64,000 bases of DNA, from positions 62,001-126,000 of the forward strand of contig NZ_FOLS01000002.1 in the NCBI RefSeq assembly GCF_900112375.1. The letters run 5' to 3'. The DNA comes from Pseudomonas citronellolis (GTDB taxonomy: Bacteria > Pseudomonadota > Gammaproteobacteria > Pseudomonadales > Pseudomonadaceae). Below the pieces are notes generated by a model, which was not told the origin of the DNA, ran no database searches, and was given only the letters and a program-made list of their open reading frames with translations. A program made the position numbers and the translations under genes. Every line of letters begins with the position of its first letter. Positions within the stretch are counted from its first letter, which is position 1. This document shows positions 50,333-58,912 of the stretch, in pieces.

Positions 50333-50352
50333 CTTGGTGATGACGTGGCGGC

Positions 50353-51687
50353 TCAGAAGCTGGACTGGATCTTCAAGCCGGCGACCAGGGCGTTGTCCAC
50401 CTCGTAGACGCCGCCGGGATGCTTGATGTATTGCAGGTTCGGCCGCACCGTCAGCCAGTTGGTGACGTGCACGCCGTAGTACAGCTCGGCGTCGTATTCG
50501 CTGTGCTGCACCGGCTGGAACAGCGGGTTGTCGTAGTCGTCGATGCCGGCGACTTCGTTGATCTGCTTCTGGTGCTTGGTCACGTCATCGTTGATGTGGA
50601 TGCGCGCCACCGCCAGGCCGATATCGTCCTTCGGCCGGGCATCGAACAGGCCTTTGTAGACCATGCCCACCTGCTGGTAGTTGTCGATGCTGTTGGTCGC
50701 CTGGTCATGCACGGTGAAGTTGGCGAACAGGCTCAGGCCGCGCGCGGCGTCGCCGTTGTGCGCGGTGACCTGCTGCTGCGCCACCACCCACCAGCCGTGC
50801 TTGCTGCCGTGGGACTTGAAGGCGTTGCCGGTCAGCGCCTGGGGCTGGCCGTTGACGTCCTCGTAGACGTCGTCGGCCTTGGCGGTGCTGTAGTAGTAGC
50901 CCAGGCGATATTCGCCCGGCAGCCCGCCGACCTTCGGCGACCACACCAGCTCCACCGGCAGGATGGCGCCCTTGGTGCCGCTGCCGCTGAGCTTGAAGCC
51001 GTTGCCGGTCTCCAGGTTCGAGGGGTTCTGCTCGTAGGCGCCGACCTGCACGAAGAACTCGGGGCTGAGGTTGTACTTCACCCGCAGCGCCCACTGCGCC
51101 ACCGGCCAGTTGTACCAGATGCCGCCGACCCAGTTGCCCACCTGCGAGCCGCAGAAGGCCAGGTTCTGGAAGTCGCAGGGGAAGCTGTTGAAGTCCTCGC
51201 CCTCGCCGAACTGGCCGACCTTGATGTCCAGGGCGTCGTCGAGGAAGGTCTGCTTGTACCACATCTGTGTCAGCCGCCAGGTCTGGCCGCGGCCCCAGAC
51301 TTCCTGCACCGAGCTGAGCTGGCCGGCGCGCGGATCGCTGATGCGGTCGTTGGAGAGGTTGTTGCCGCTGCGCTCGGTCACCGTCAGCTGGAACTCCGCG
51401 CCATGCCAGCCAAGGATCTTCTGCAGGTCCAGGTGCGTGCCCAGCGCCCACTGGTCGGTGTAGCGCGCGGTCTTGTCGTCGTTGTAGCCGCCGTGCAGGT
51501 TGCCCGCGGCCTCGCCGACGTAGTCCAGCTTGAAGTCGTAGCCCTTCTCCAGCAGCTCGCTGCGGGTGCCGCCCCAGTCCCCCAGGCCCCACTTCGAATC
51601 GGCGGAAAAAGCCTCGTCGCCATGGGCGCCGCCGGCCAGCAGGGCGAGCAGCCCCAGCCCCGGGGCGAGATTGCGGGCGGTGATCAT
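50353..51687 (-). CDS. oprB: Carbohydrate-selective porin OprB family
   Basis: 444 residues. The start is the ATG at 51685-51687, supported by AGGAGGAAT seven bases upstream; a signal peptide ends near AHG|DEAFS. The OprB-type opening SKWGLGDWGGTRSELLEKGY and barrel features, including GQFGEGEDF and a C-terminal phenylalanine, follow. OprB porins let glucose and other sugars cross the outer membrane. It leads the oprB - TonB receptor - gcd unit. Confidence 0.93.
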   Translation of the reverse strand: MITARNLAPGLGLLALLAGGAHGDEAFSADSKWGLGDWGGTRSELLEKGYDFKLDYVGEAAGNLHGGYNDDKTARYTDQWALGTHLDLQKILGWHGAEFQLTVTERSGNNLSNDRISDPRAGQLSSVQEVWGRGQTWRLTQMWYKQTFLDDALDIKVGQFGEGEDFNSFPCDFQNLAFCGSQVGNWVGGIWYNWPVAQWALRVKYNLSPEFFVQVGAYEQNPSNLETGNGFKLSGSGTKGAILPVELVWSPKVGGLPGEYRLGYYYSTAKADDVYEDVNGQPQALTGNAFKSHGSKHGWWVVAQQQVTAHNGDAARGLSLFANFTVHDQATNSIDNYQQVGMVYKGLFDARPKDDIGLAVARIHINDDVTKHQKQINEVAGIDDYDNPLFQPVQHSEYDAELYYGVHVTNWLTVRPNLQYIKHPGGVYEVDNALVAGLKIQSSF

Positions 51688-52222
51688 GGGGGCTATTCCT
51701 CCTGGCAGCCTGAAGCGAAAAAGCGCCACCCGGCCCGCTCCCCAACGGGGCGCGAGCCGCATGGCCAAACGAAAACTGTAGAACAGGGGCCGACGCAGCG
51801 CTCTGGCGCGGCCATTCCCCCTGCCCCGGAAAACCTGCGCAGCCTTGAGACAGCGCTATCTTTTGCAGGTGAAAAAAATGCCCGGTCAAAGGCGACGCGC
51901 ACGTTACTGCCCGCGCGGGCTAATGGCCAGACGCAGGGCTGGCAATATTATTTTTCATATCCCGTAATAATCCAGCCCGTTCGTGAAACATTTTCCTCAA
52001 TAACCGCACAATAACCAGGGTAATGGCGACTCACAGGTTCGCGCCTGCGGGGCCCTGCGGCGACATGCAGCCTCCCGCGCGCAAAAGACAGCGCTGTCCA
52101 AACACCTCTCCAAACCACCACCGGCACGGCGCTGGCAGCCCGCGCCCGGCTCCGCTACCTTGGCCGGGCCATCGACGAAGCGAGAATCCCCATGCCTCTT
52201 CCGCACGCCGCCCGAGCCGCCC
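51688..52222. promoter_or_regulatory. Divergent control region between oprB and the LysR gene
   Basis: 535 bases with no gene. Two related dyads lie on opposite strands: GACAGCGCTATC (51849-51860) and GACAGCGCTGTC (52087-52098), each joined to an A-run AAAAGA on the outer side with GC before it. An AT-rich block (about 51945-52020) between them probably contains the promoters. No HexR-like or ANR-like site was recognised. Confidence 0.5.
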
Positions 52223-53194
52223 ATGCCCCGCGCTGACACGGCCAGCGCGCCCACGCCGCGCATCGACGAAGAGCTGACGCTGAAGAAACTGGAAGTCTTC
52301 CTGGCCTTCATGCGCACCGGCAACCTGGCCCGCGCCGCCGCCGAGCTGGGCACCAGCAACGTCAGCGTGCACCGCGCCATCCACTCCCTGGAAAGCGCCC
52401 TGCGCTGCCCGCTGTTCAAGCACGAGGGGCGCACGCTGACGCCGCTGGAAAGCGCCTTCGTGCTGGAGGAACGCGCGCAGAAGCTGGTGCAGGACGTGAA
52501 CGAGACGGTGCGCCTCACCCGCGAGGCCGCCGGCTTCTCTGCCGAGCGCTTCAAGCTCGGCGCGCTCTATTCGCTGACGGTGAAGACCGTGCCGCAACTG
52601 ATCATGGGCCTGAAGCTGCGGCGCAGCGAGCTGAACATCGACCTCATCCTCGGCTCCAACGTCGACCTGTTCTACCAGCTGAAGAACATGGAGCTGGACG
52701 CCATCCTGGTGTCGCTCAACGAGAGCGTGGCCGACCCCGACTGCGAGCAGCTGCCGCTGTTCTCCGATGACATCTTCCTCGCCGTGCCGGTGGATTCGCC
52801 CTACGCCGAGCAGGCCGAGATCGACCTGGCCAGCCTGAAGGACGCGCCCTTCGTCACCCTCGCCCAGGGCTTCGCCACCCACCAGGACGGCGTGCGGGTG
52901 TTCCGCCAGGCCGGCTTCGAGCCGCACATCGCCATGCAGGTGAACGACATCTTCACCCTGCTCAGCATGGTCAGTTCCGGGGTGGGCTACGCGCTGCTGC
53001 CCAAGCGCATCGAGGCGGTGTACGAGAACCGCGTGAAGCTGATTCCGCTGCAGGCGCGCTACCGCCTGCAGCAACGCATCGGCGTGGTGTTCCTGCGCGC
53101 CAAGGAGCGCGACCCGAACCTGCTGGCGCTGCTCGCCGAATGCCGCATGTACGGCATGCGCCACGAGCAGGAAGCGGCGCGGGCGGGGGCCTGA
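52223..53194 (+). CDS. mdcR: LysR-family regulator, probable MdcR of malonate decarboxylase
   Basis: 323 residues from the ATG at 52223 (MPRADTASAPTPR); a TTG 63 bases upstream would add 21 residues with no family similarity, and no strong ribosome site decides. The winged helix contains KLEVFLAFMRTGNLARAAAE and TSNVSVHRAIHSLE, and the effector domain runs from about residue 95. It lies at the end of, and convergent with, the mdc/mad operon, where the malonate regulator is found in Pseudomonas. It probably activates the mdc operon in response to malonate; its binding site is not established here. Confidence 0.82.
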   Translation: MPRADTASAPTPRIDEELTLKKLEVFLAFMRTGNLARAAAELGTSNVSVHRAIHSLESALRCPLFKHEGRTLTPLESAFVLEERAQKLVQDVNETVRLTREAAGFSAERFKLGALYSLTVKTVPQLIMGLKLRRSELNIDLILGSNVDLFYQLKNMELDAILVSLNESVADPDCEQLPLFSDDIFLAVPVDSPYAEQAEIDLASLKDAPFVTLAQGFATHQDGVRVFRQAGFEPHIAMQVNDIFTLLSMVSSGVGYALLPKRIEAVYENRVKLIPLQARYRLQQRIGVVFLRAKERDPNLLALLAECRMYGMRHEQEAARAGA

Positions 53195-53208
53195 GGCGCC
53201 CCGCCCGC
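53179..53208. terminator. Hairpin between mdcR and madM
   Basis: GCGGGCGGGG and CCCCGCCCGC are perfect ten-base arms with a ten-base loop, overlapping the mdcR stop codon. No T-run follows on either side. It may help separate the two convergent transcripts. Confidence 0.5.
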
Positions 53209-53229
53209 TTCACTCAACCGCTCACTAGC

Positions 53230-53994
53230 TCAACCCACCAGGCCACGCACGCAGAAGTACAGCAGCGAGGGGCCGAGCAGGCAGCCCAGGCCGGTGTGGA
53301 AGGTGGCGGTCAGCGCGCCGTAGGGCACCAGGCGCCGGTCGGTGGCGGCGAGCCCGGCGGTGACGCCGCTGACGGTGCCGGCCAGGCCGCCGAAGACCAT
53401 CGCCGAGCGCGGGTTGTCCAGGCCCAGCAGGCGTGCCGAGACCGGGGTGAAGACCATCACCAGGATGGCCTTGATCAGCCCGGTGGCGATGGACAGCGCC
53501 ATCACGTCGGAGCTGGCACCCAGCGCCGCGCCGGTGACCGGGCCGACGATGTAGGTGACCGCGCCCGCGCCTATGGTGGTCATGCTCACCGCGTCGCGGT
53601 AGCCGAACGACCAGGCCACTATCACCCCGACGATGAACGGCAGGATAGTGCCCAGCAGCAGCGACACCACGCCGATCAGCCCGGCCTTGCGCGCCTCGGT
53701 GGCCTGCACCTCGAAGGCCGTGGCGACAATGGCGAAGTCACGCAGCATGGCCCCGCCCATCAGGCCGATGCCGGAGAACAGCGAGAGGTCGGCCAGGCCC
53801 TTCTGCCCGCCGCTGAGGGTGCCGCCGACCCAGGCCAGCACCAGGCCGATGAGGATGGCGATGGCCGAGCCGTGGACGCGGCCGAAGGTCAGGTGGCGGG
53901 AAATCAGCACCGACCCCCACATGATCACGCCCACCACCGCGAAGGCGGTGACCAGGCCGTTATGGATGAGCGCGTTCTCGACGATCTGCCACAT
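53230..53994 (-). CDS. madM: Malonate transporter subunit MadM
   Basis: 254 residues, about eight to nine membrane segments, with glycine-rich motifs TIGAGAVTYIVGPVTGAALG and VFGGLAGTVSGVTAGLAATD. With MadL it forms a sodium- or proton-coupled malonate importer. It is last in the operon, one base after madL. Confidence 0.94.
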   Translation of the reverse strand: MWQIVENALIHNGLVTAFAVVGVIMWGSVLISRHLTFGRVHGSAIAILIGLVLAWVGGTLSGGQKGLADLSLFSGIGLMGGAMLRDFAIVATAFEVQATEARKAGLIGVVSLLLGTILPFIVGVIVAWSFGYRDAVSMTTIGAGAVTYIVGPVTGAALGASSDVMALSIATGLIKAILVMVFTPVSARLLGLDNPRSAMVFGGLAGTVSGVTAGLAATDRRLVPYGALTATFHTGLGCLLGPSLLYFCVRGLVG

Positions 53995-53995
53995 C

Positions 53996-54412
53996 TCAGC
54001 GCCCTCCCACCGGGGCGGCGCCCAGGTCTTCGGCGCGGTCCTCGCGCGGCAGCGGCTCGCCGCGGTGGGTACGACTGATCAGCGCGATGGTCGCGCCGCA
54101 CACCAGCACCGAGCCGATCGCCGCGAGCAGCGCCACCGGGCCGCCGTGCAGGGCGGTGACCACGTTCTGCTGCGCGGCCATGGCGACTACCACGGGGATG
54201 TACATGGCGCCCCAGAAGCCCACGCCGAACTCGCATTCCTTGCTCAGCCCGCCGCGCTTGTGCATCGCCAGGCGGGCGAAGATCAGCAGCAGCATAGCGA
54301 TGCCGACGCCGCCGACGTTGGATTGCACGCCGAGCAGCACGCCCAGCAAATCGCCCAGGATCACGCCCGCGAGCGTGCAGGCAGACAGTAAAGCGACACC
54401 GTAGATGATCAT
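53996..54412 (-). CDS. madL: Malonate transporter subunit MadL
   Basis: 138 residues with about four membrane segments and the conserved LSKECEFGVGFWGAMYIPVV. It is the small partner of MadM. A 48-base gap separates it from mdcH. Confidence 0.94.
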   Translation of the reverse strand: MIIYGVALLSACTLAGVILGDLLGVLLGVQSNVGGVGIAMLLLIFARLAMHKRGGLSKECEFGVGFWGAMYIPVVVAMAAQQNVVTALHGGPVALLAAIGSVLVCGATIALISRTHRGEPLPREDRAEDLGAAPVGGR

Positions 54413-54460
54413 TGTTGTTGTCCTCGGTTGGTCGTTGGGGTTGGGGATGTTGGGACCGGC

Positions 54461-55393
54461 TCAGGGGTCGCGGCGTTCCTCCTCGCGCAGCAGCGCGTCC
54501 AGGGTGTCCGCGCGGGCACCGTCGAAGGCGATGGCGGCGGCGCCGAAGCAGGGCCTGGCCAGGCCGCTGAGTATGCGCCCGGGCGGCAGCTCCAGGTGCA
54601 GGCGGGCGCCGCGCTCGTAAGCGCTGCGCAGGGTGGCGCGCCACTCGACGCGGCGCGCCATGTTCCAGGCGAGGTCGGCGGCCAGCGCCGCCGGGTCCAT
54701 GACCAGGCGCGCCGTGCTGCCGCTCAGGTAGCGCAGGCGCGGGCGCTTCAGTTGCACGCCGGCGAAGGCTTCGGCCAGGCGCGCGGCGGGTTCGGCCAGC
54801 AGTTCGCAGTGCGAGGGCACGCTGACCGCCAGGCGCTTCGCCGCGCTGGCGCCCTGGGCGCGGGCCAGTTCGGCGATGGCTTGCAGGGCCTCGTCGCTGC
54901 CGGCCACCACCAGTTGCCGTTCGGCGTTGATATTGGCCAGGTAGACCGGGCGTTCGGCGCTGTGCACCTGGGCCAGCAGCGGCTCCAGCTGCGCCTGCTC
55001 CAGGCCGAGGATGGCGCTCATGCCGTAGCCGCTGGGCCAGGCCCGCTGCATCAGCTCGCCGCGCAGGGCGACCAGGCGCAGCGCATCGGCATAGGCCAGG
55101 GCACCCGCGACCACGGCGGCCGGATAGGCGCCGATGGACAGCCCGGCCACCATCGCCGGCCGATGCCCGCGTGCGCCGAGCAGGCGTGCCGCGGCGACAC
55201 CGGCGATCAGCAGGCACAGCTGCACGGCGCGAGTAGAGGCCAGGGCCTCGGCGTTTTCCAGGCTGGCCATGGGCTGGCCGAGCACGTCCGCCGCCTCTTC
55301 CAGGCAGGTGCGCACTTCCGGCTCGCCGGGCAACGCCGAGAGCATTCCGGGGTACTGCGCGCCCTGGCCGGGGAAGGCGAAGAAGTTGCTCAT
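54461..55393 (-). CDS. mdcH: Malonate decarboxylase epsilon subunit (malonyl transferase)
   Basis: 310 residues of FabD-like fold. The FPGQGAQYPGM start and the nucleophile elbow GLSIGAY (Ser87) are clear, with the second histidine in SVPSHCELL. It loads malonate onto the acyl-carrier subunit to start the cycle. Its ATG overlaps the mdcG stop (ATGA). Confidence 0.93.
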   Translation of the reverse strand: MSNFFAFPGQGAQYPGMLSALPGEPEVRTCLEEAADVLGQPMASLENAEALASTRAVQLCLLIAGVAAARLLGARGHRPAMVAGLSIGAYPAAVVAGALAYADALRLVALRGELMQRAWPSGYGMSAILGLEQAQLEPLLAQVHSAERPVYLANINAERQLVVAGSDEALQAIAELARAQGASAAKRLAVSVPSHCELLAEPAARLAEAFAGVQLKRPRLRYLSGSTARLVMDPAALAADLAWNMARRVEWRATLRSAYERGARLHLELPPGRILSGLARPCFGAAAIAFDGARADTLDALLREEERRDP

Positions 55394-56058
55394 GCGGCCA
55401 CCTCGGCACGCGCCCAGGGATCGGCCAGCAGCGCCGGCGCGTGGTCGCCCTTGACCATGACGCGGGCGCCCTCCCCGGCCCATTCGGCCAGGGCCAGGCC
55501 GCCGGCGGGGGTCTGCAGTTGCAGGTCGATGCGGCAGGCGGCCTGGTTCAGTTCGGCGAGCAGCGCGCGGGCCGCGTCGCGGGAAAACGGCTGCGGAGTG
55601 CGCAGCAGCAGGTCGAGGTCGCTGGCGTCGTGCAGCACCGGCACGCCGGTGGCCAGTTCGAAGCCGGCGCCGCCGGTGATGCCCCAGGCCAGGCCGCTGG
55701 CGTCCAGCACTTCGCGCACTTGGCGCAGGGCCTGCCAGGAGGGCAGCTCGCGTTGCGGCGCGACCTGGCGCAACGCTTCGGGCGTGGCGCAACGCTGCAC
55801 CGCGGCTACCGACAACCAGCCGGCCCAGCGCTGGTCGCGGCTGTGGCCGCGCAGGCCTACCGCCAGCCAGCCCGGACGCGTCGGCGCACGGCGAACGACA
55901 ACAGGCCAACCGGCTGCCAGCACTTCGCCCGCCCAGGCCGGAGCATCCTCCGGCAAGTGTTCGGTGCCCATGCCCCAGAGCAGGTCGTGGGCGCGGAAAA
56001 GGTCAGGAGCGGGCCAGTCCCGGCGCGAGCCCCGCTGTGAGCTATCGACGATGGCCAT
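55390..56058 (-). CDS. mdcG: Phosphoribosyl-dephospho-CoA transferase (holo-ACP synthase) MdcG
   Basis: 222 residues. The nucleotidyltransferase acidic pair is in DASDLDLLLR, preceded by the glycine segment WGITGGAGFELATG. It attaches 2'-(5''-phosphoribosyl)-3'-dephospho-CoA to the serine of MdcC. The start ATG at 56056-56058 has AGGAG upstream; the longer frame overlaps mdcE and is not supported. Confidence 0.9.
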   Translation of the reverse strand: MAIVDSSQRGSRRDWPAPDLFRAHDLLWGMGTEHLPEDAPAWAGEVLAAGWPVVVRRAPTRPGWLAVGLRGHSRDQRWAGWLSVAAVQRCATPEALRQVAPQRELPSWQALRQVREVLDASGLAWGITGGAGFELATGVPVLHDASDLDLLLRTPQPFSRDAARALLAELNQAACRIDLQLQTPAGGLALAEWAGEGARVMVKGDHAPALLADPWARAEVAA

Positions 56059-56075
56059 GGCCCGCTCCTGAGTTC

Positions 56076-56882
56076 TCACCACTGCTCGCGCAGCAGTTCG
56101 CGCACGCGGCCGGACGCCGCGCGGTTGGCTGCGCCGAGGCGGCCGCGCAGGTCGCGCGGGGCGCCGGCGATATCGTCCAGGGCGCGGCGCAGGCTGGCTT
56201 GCACCTGGGCCACGTCCGCTTCGCCGGGCGCGTCTATGGACGGCACTTCCAGGCTGTCCCACAGCAGGCCGAGCGAGGCGTAGCTGTCGATGTCGTAGGC
56301 CATCGGCGGCACCGTGGCGGCCAGCCGTTCCAGTTCCTCGACGCTGCGCAGGGTGATACGCGCGGCGGCGGCCTTGCCCATGGCGTGGACCATCACCCCC
56401 GCATCACGCAACGCGATCAGCCGGTTGGCCTGGTAGCCATGGGCGAGGAAGGCGCCGGACATGGCCTTGCCCACCAGCAGGCCGATTACCGGGTGGCCGG
56501 CGAGCCGGGCGCGGGCATAGGCGTCCACCGCCGCGGCCAGGGCCTGGTGGATGCCCAGGGCTTCCTCGCGGCGGCCGTAGGCCTGGCTGGGCACGTCGAC
56601 TATCGCCACCAGGGCGCGCTTGAGCGGCGCATCGCGGTCGGCCTCGATGGCCTCGTCCACCGCCGCCGCCAGGCGCCAGCCTTCGAGCAGGCCGACCTCG
56701 CCGTTGCGGGCGCGGGGGAAGGGACTCTGTGCATCGGCGGTCACCGCCAGGTAGCGCAACGGCTGACCGTCCAGCTCGACGTCGGCCACCCGCAGCGAAG
56801 CGCCGTCCTGCGCCCGCGCGGGCTGTTCGCCGGCCAGCGCCTGGAACCAGGCCAGGCCACGGGAAGAAGGTGCTTGGCTCAT
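56076..56882 (-). CDS. mdcE: Malonate decarboxylase gamma subunit
   Basis: 268 residues of the carboxyltransferase (crotonase-like) fold, with IVDVPSQAYGRREEALGI and VGKAMSGAFLAHGYQANRLI. With MdcD it catalyses decarboxylation of malonyl-S-ACP to acetyl-S-ACP. Its ATG overlaps the mdcD stop (ATGA). Confidence 0.93.
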   Translation of the reverse strand: MSQAPSSRGLAWFQALAGEQPARAQDGASLRVADVELDGQPLRYLAVTADAQSPFPRARNGEVGLLEGWRLAAAVDEAIEADRDAPLKRALVAIVDVPSQAYGRREEALGIHQALAAAVDAYARARLAGHPVIGLLVGKAMSGAFLAHGYQANRLIALRDAGVMVHAMGKAAAARITLRSVEELERLAATVPPMAYDIDSYASLGLLWDSLEVPSIDAPGEADVAQVQASLRRALDDIAGAPRDLRGRLGAANRAASGRVRELLREQW

Positions 56883-57742
56883 TGCGCGTCTCCTTGGTTC
56901 AGGCCGGCGTAGAGGCGGCGCACGCCGGCGGCGTCGATCTGCTCGCTCGTATCGAGGCTTTCCAGGCGCGCCAGGAAGTCCCGCGCGCAGCGGCTGCGCG
57001 GGTGCGCCGGCAAGCCCTTGGCGAAGTAGTCGCGCAGCGCCTGATGAAGGGTGTCCACGTCGTCCGCCAGGCAGGCATCGGCCAGGCCGCTGGCGGTGCG
57101 TTGCTCGCCGCCGGTGAGGCTCCAGATGAAGGGACGGTCGCGGGAGTCGTATTCCTCGATGCCGGCTTCCTGCTCGATCACCTGCGGGCCGTTGAGCCCC
57201 AGGCGCGCTTCGCGGGTGACCAGCACGTAGCTGCACAGCCCGGCGGCGATGGACATGCCGCCGAAGCAGCCGACCGGGCCTGCGATCAACGCCACCACCG
57301 GCTGGTACTGCTGCAGGTCGACGATGGCCGCCTGGATTTCGGCGATGGCCGCCAGCCCCAGGTTGGCCTCCTGCAGGCGCACGCCGCCGGTTTCCAGCAA
57401 CAGCAGCGCGCGGGTGGGGATGCCCTGGCGGTTGTCCTCGGCGGCCAGTTCCAGGGCGCCGGCGATCTTCGCCCCGCTGACCTCGCCCATGCTGCCGCCC
57501 TGGAAGGCGCCTTCGATGGCGGCCACCACCGCCGGCTGGCCATCCAGGGTGCCGCGGGCGATGACCACGCCGTCGTCGGCCTGGGGCACGATGCCCTGCC
57601 CTTCCAGCCAGGGCGACTGCACGCGGGCGAAGGGGTCGATGAGTTCGCGGAAGCTGCCGGCGTCCAGCAGTTCGCGGGCGCGCTGGCGGGCGGAGAGTTC
57701 GGTGAAGCTGCGCAGGGCCAGCAGTTGGGCGACGTCACTCAT
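56879..57742 (-). CDS. mdcD: Malonate decarboxylase beta subunit
   Basis: 287 residues, carboxyltransferase fold, with GAFQGGSMGEVSGAKIAGAL and LLLLETGGVRLQEANLGL and the oxyanion-type GPVGCFGGMS. It pairs with MdcE. Its start overlaps the mdcC end by eight bases. Confidence 0.95.
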   Translation of the reverse strand: MSDVAQLLALRSFTELSARQRARELLDAGSFRELIDPFARVQSPWLEGQGIVPQADDGVVIARGTLDGQPAVVAAIEGAFQGGSMGEVSGAKIAGALELAAEDNRQGIPTRALLLLETGGVRLQEANLGLAAIAEIQAAIVDLQQYQPVVALIAGPVGCFGGMSIAAGLCSYVLVTREARLGLNGPQVIEQEAGIEEYDSRDRPFIWSLTGGEQRTASGLADACLADDVDTLHQALRDYFAKGLPAHPRSRCARDFLARLESLDTSEQIDAAGVRRLYAGLNQGDAQ

Positions 57743-58034
57743 GGCCGGCCTCCTCCAGCGCCTGTTCCAGGCGCAGGCGCACCACCCCGGGGGTGGCGCC
57801 GAAGTCGTGGATGCAGATCTGCGCGGCCGGCGCCGGCACGGCGGCGAACAGCCGCTCGAAGAGTTGCCGCCAGCGCGGCGCGCTGCCGTTCACCGAGGTC
57901 ACCACCTCGATCTTCAGGGCCCCGGCCGCGGCCGGTTGCAGCAGCACCTCCAGGTCGCCGGAACCGACGCAGCCCACCAGGGCGCGGCCGCGCACCGACG
58001 AAGTGGCGGGGTATTCGAAGGACAGGGTTTCCAT
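57735..58034 (-). CDS. mdcC: Malonate decarboxylase delta subunit (acyl-carrier protein)
   Basis: 99 residues. Ser25 in CVGSGDLEVLL is the attachment site for the phosphoribosyl-dephospho-CoA prosthetic group, as in Klebsiella MdcC. It carries the malonyl and acetyl thioesters. It starts with METLSFEYPA, two bases after the mdcB stop. Confidence 0.95.
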   Translation of the reverse strand: METLSFEYPATSSVRGRALVGCVGSGDLEVLLQPAAAGALKIEVVTSVNGSAPRWRQLFERLFAAVPAPAAQICIHDFGATPGVVRLRLEQALEEAGHE

Positions 58035-58036
58035 GG

Positions 58037-58912
58037 TCAGAGGCTCCCGGCCCACCCGCCGAGCGCGGCGGGCAGGCGATCCAGAAAGAGACAGGCGGCG
58101 AGCAGGTCGGCGGCGCCGCCGGGAGATGCGTTGAGCGCCAACAGCGCACGGTCCAGCTCGCGCAGTTGGCGGCGCCCGGCCAGGCTGGCGCTGCCGCCGG
58201 CATCGAGCACCGCCCGCGCGCCGCCCTGCATGGCTTGCAGGCCGGCGCTGCCGGCGCGGTGCAGCACGCAGGTGTCGTCCAGCACGGCCATGATCGCCAG
58301 CAGCGCGTCGAGCCGGGCGTTCTGCTCGCCGGCGCCGGCCGCGCGGCTGCGCCTTAGTTGCGGCAAGCCGTGCAGCACCACGCGGGGGAAGCCCAGCTGG
58401 GCTTCCTCGCGGGCGCCGCCGACGCCGTAGCGCTGGCGCACCCTGGCGCCATGGCTGGGCAGTTGCGGTTGCGCGCGGTCGGCGAGCACGGCGATGCGCC
58501 CGGCGCGGGCGGCCACCGCTTCGGCCGCCAGCCGCGAAGTGTCGAGCGCGGCGGCGGCGCTCAGCAGGCCCAGGGCCCAGATGGCGCCGCGATGGGTGTT
58601 CACCCCCGCCGTGGTGCGCAGCATGTCCGCCTCGCCTTCGCGGCCGAGGCGGCCGAGGGTTTCGCGCAGCGGCAGGCCGATTTCGCCATGGGCCCGGGCG
58701 GCCTCGGCCATGGCCTGGAAGCACGGCCACAGGCTCAGCGCCGAGGCCTGCATCAGGCCCAAGTGCAGGTCGCTGTGGGCGCCGCTGCCGCGACGGTCCA
58801 CCAACGCCGGCTTGGGCGACAGCTCGGCTTCGTCGATCAGCGCGTCCACCGCCAGGTCGGCCAGGCGCTCGCCCAGGCCGGCGCGGGGTTCGAGTTCGTA
58901 TGCCTGGGCCAT
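58037..58912 (-). CDS. mdcB: Triphosphoribosyl-dephospho-CoA synthase MdcB
   Basis: 291 residues of the CitG/MdcB family, with [20 protein letters not shown] and [20 protein letters not shown]. It makes the prosthetic-group precursor from dephospho-CoA and ATP. The ATG at 58910-58912 overlaps the mdcA stop by one base and follows AGGAG with a six-base spacer inside mdcA; a GTG one codon upstream is also possible. Confidence 0.92.
   Translation of the reverse strand: MAQAYELEPRAGLGERLADLAVDALIDEAELSPKPALVDRRGSGAHSDLHLGLMQASALSLWPCFQAMAEAARAHGEIGLPLRETLGRLGREGEADMLRTTAGVNTHRGAIWALGLLSAAAALDTSRLAAEAVAARAGRIAVLADRAQPQLPSHGARVRQRYGVGGAREEAQLGFPRVVLHGLPQLRRSRAAGAGEQNARLDALLAIMAVLDDTCVLHRAGSAGLQAMQGGARAVLDAGGSASLAGRRQLRELDRALLALNASPGGAADLLAACLFLDRLPAALGGWAGSL

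Noticed and set aside
52160-52222. Upstream TTG start extending the LysR protein by 21 residues
   Set aside because: The added residues show no LysR similarity and no ribosome site precedes them; the ATG at 52223 was preferred, though its own ribosome site is also weak.
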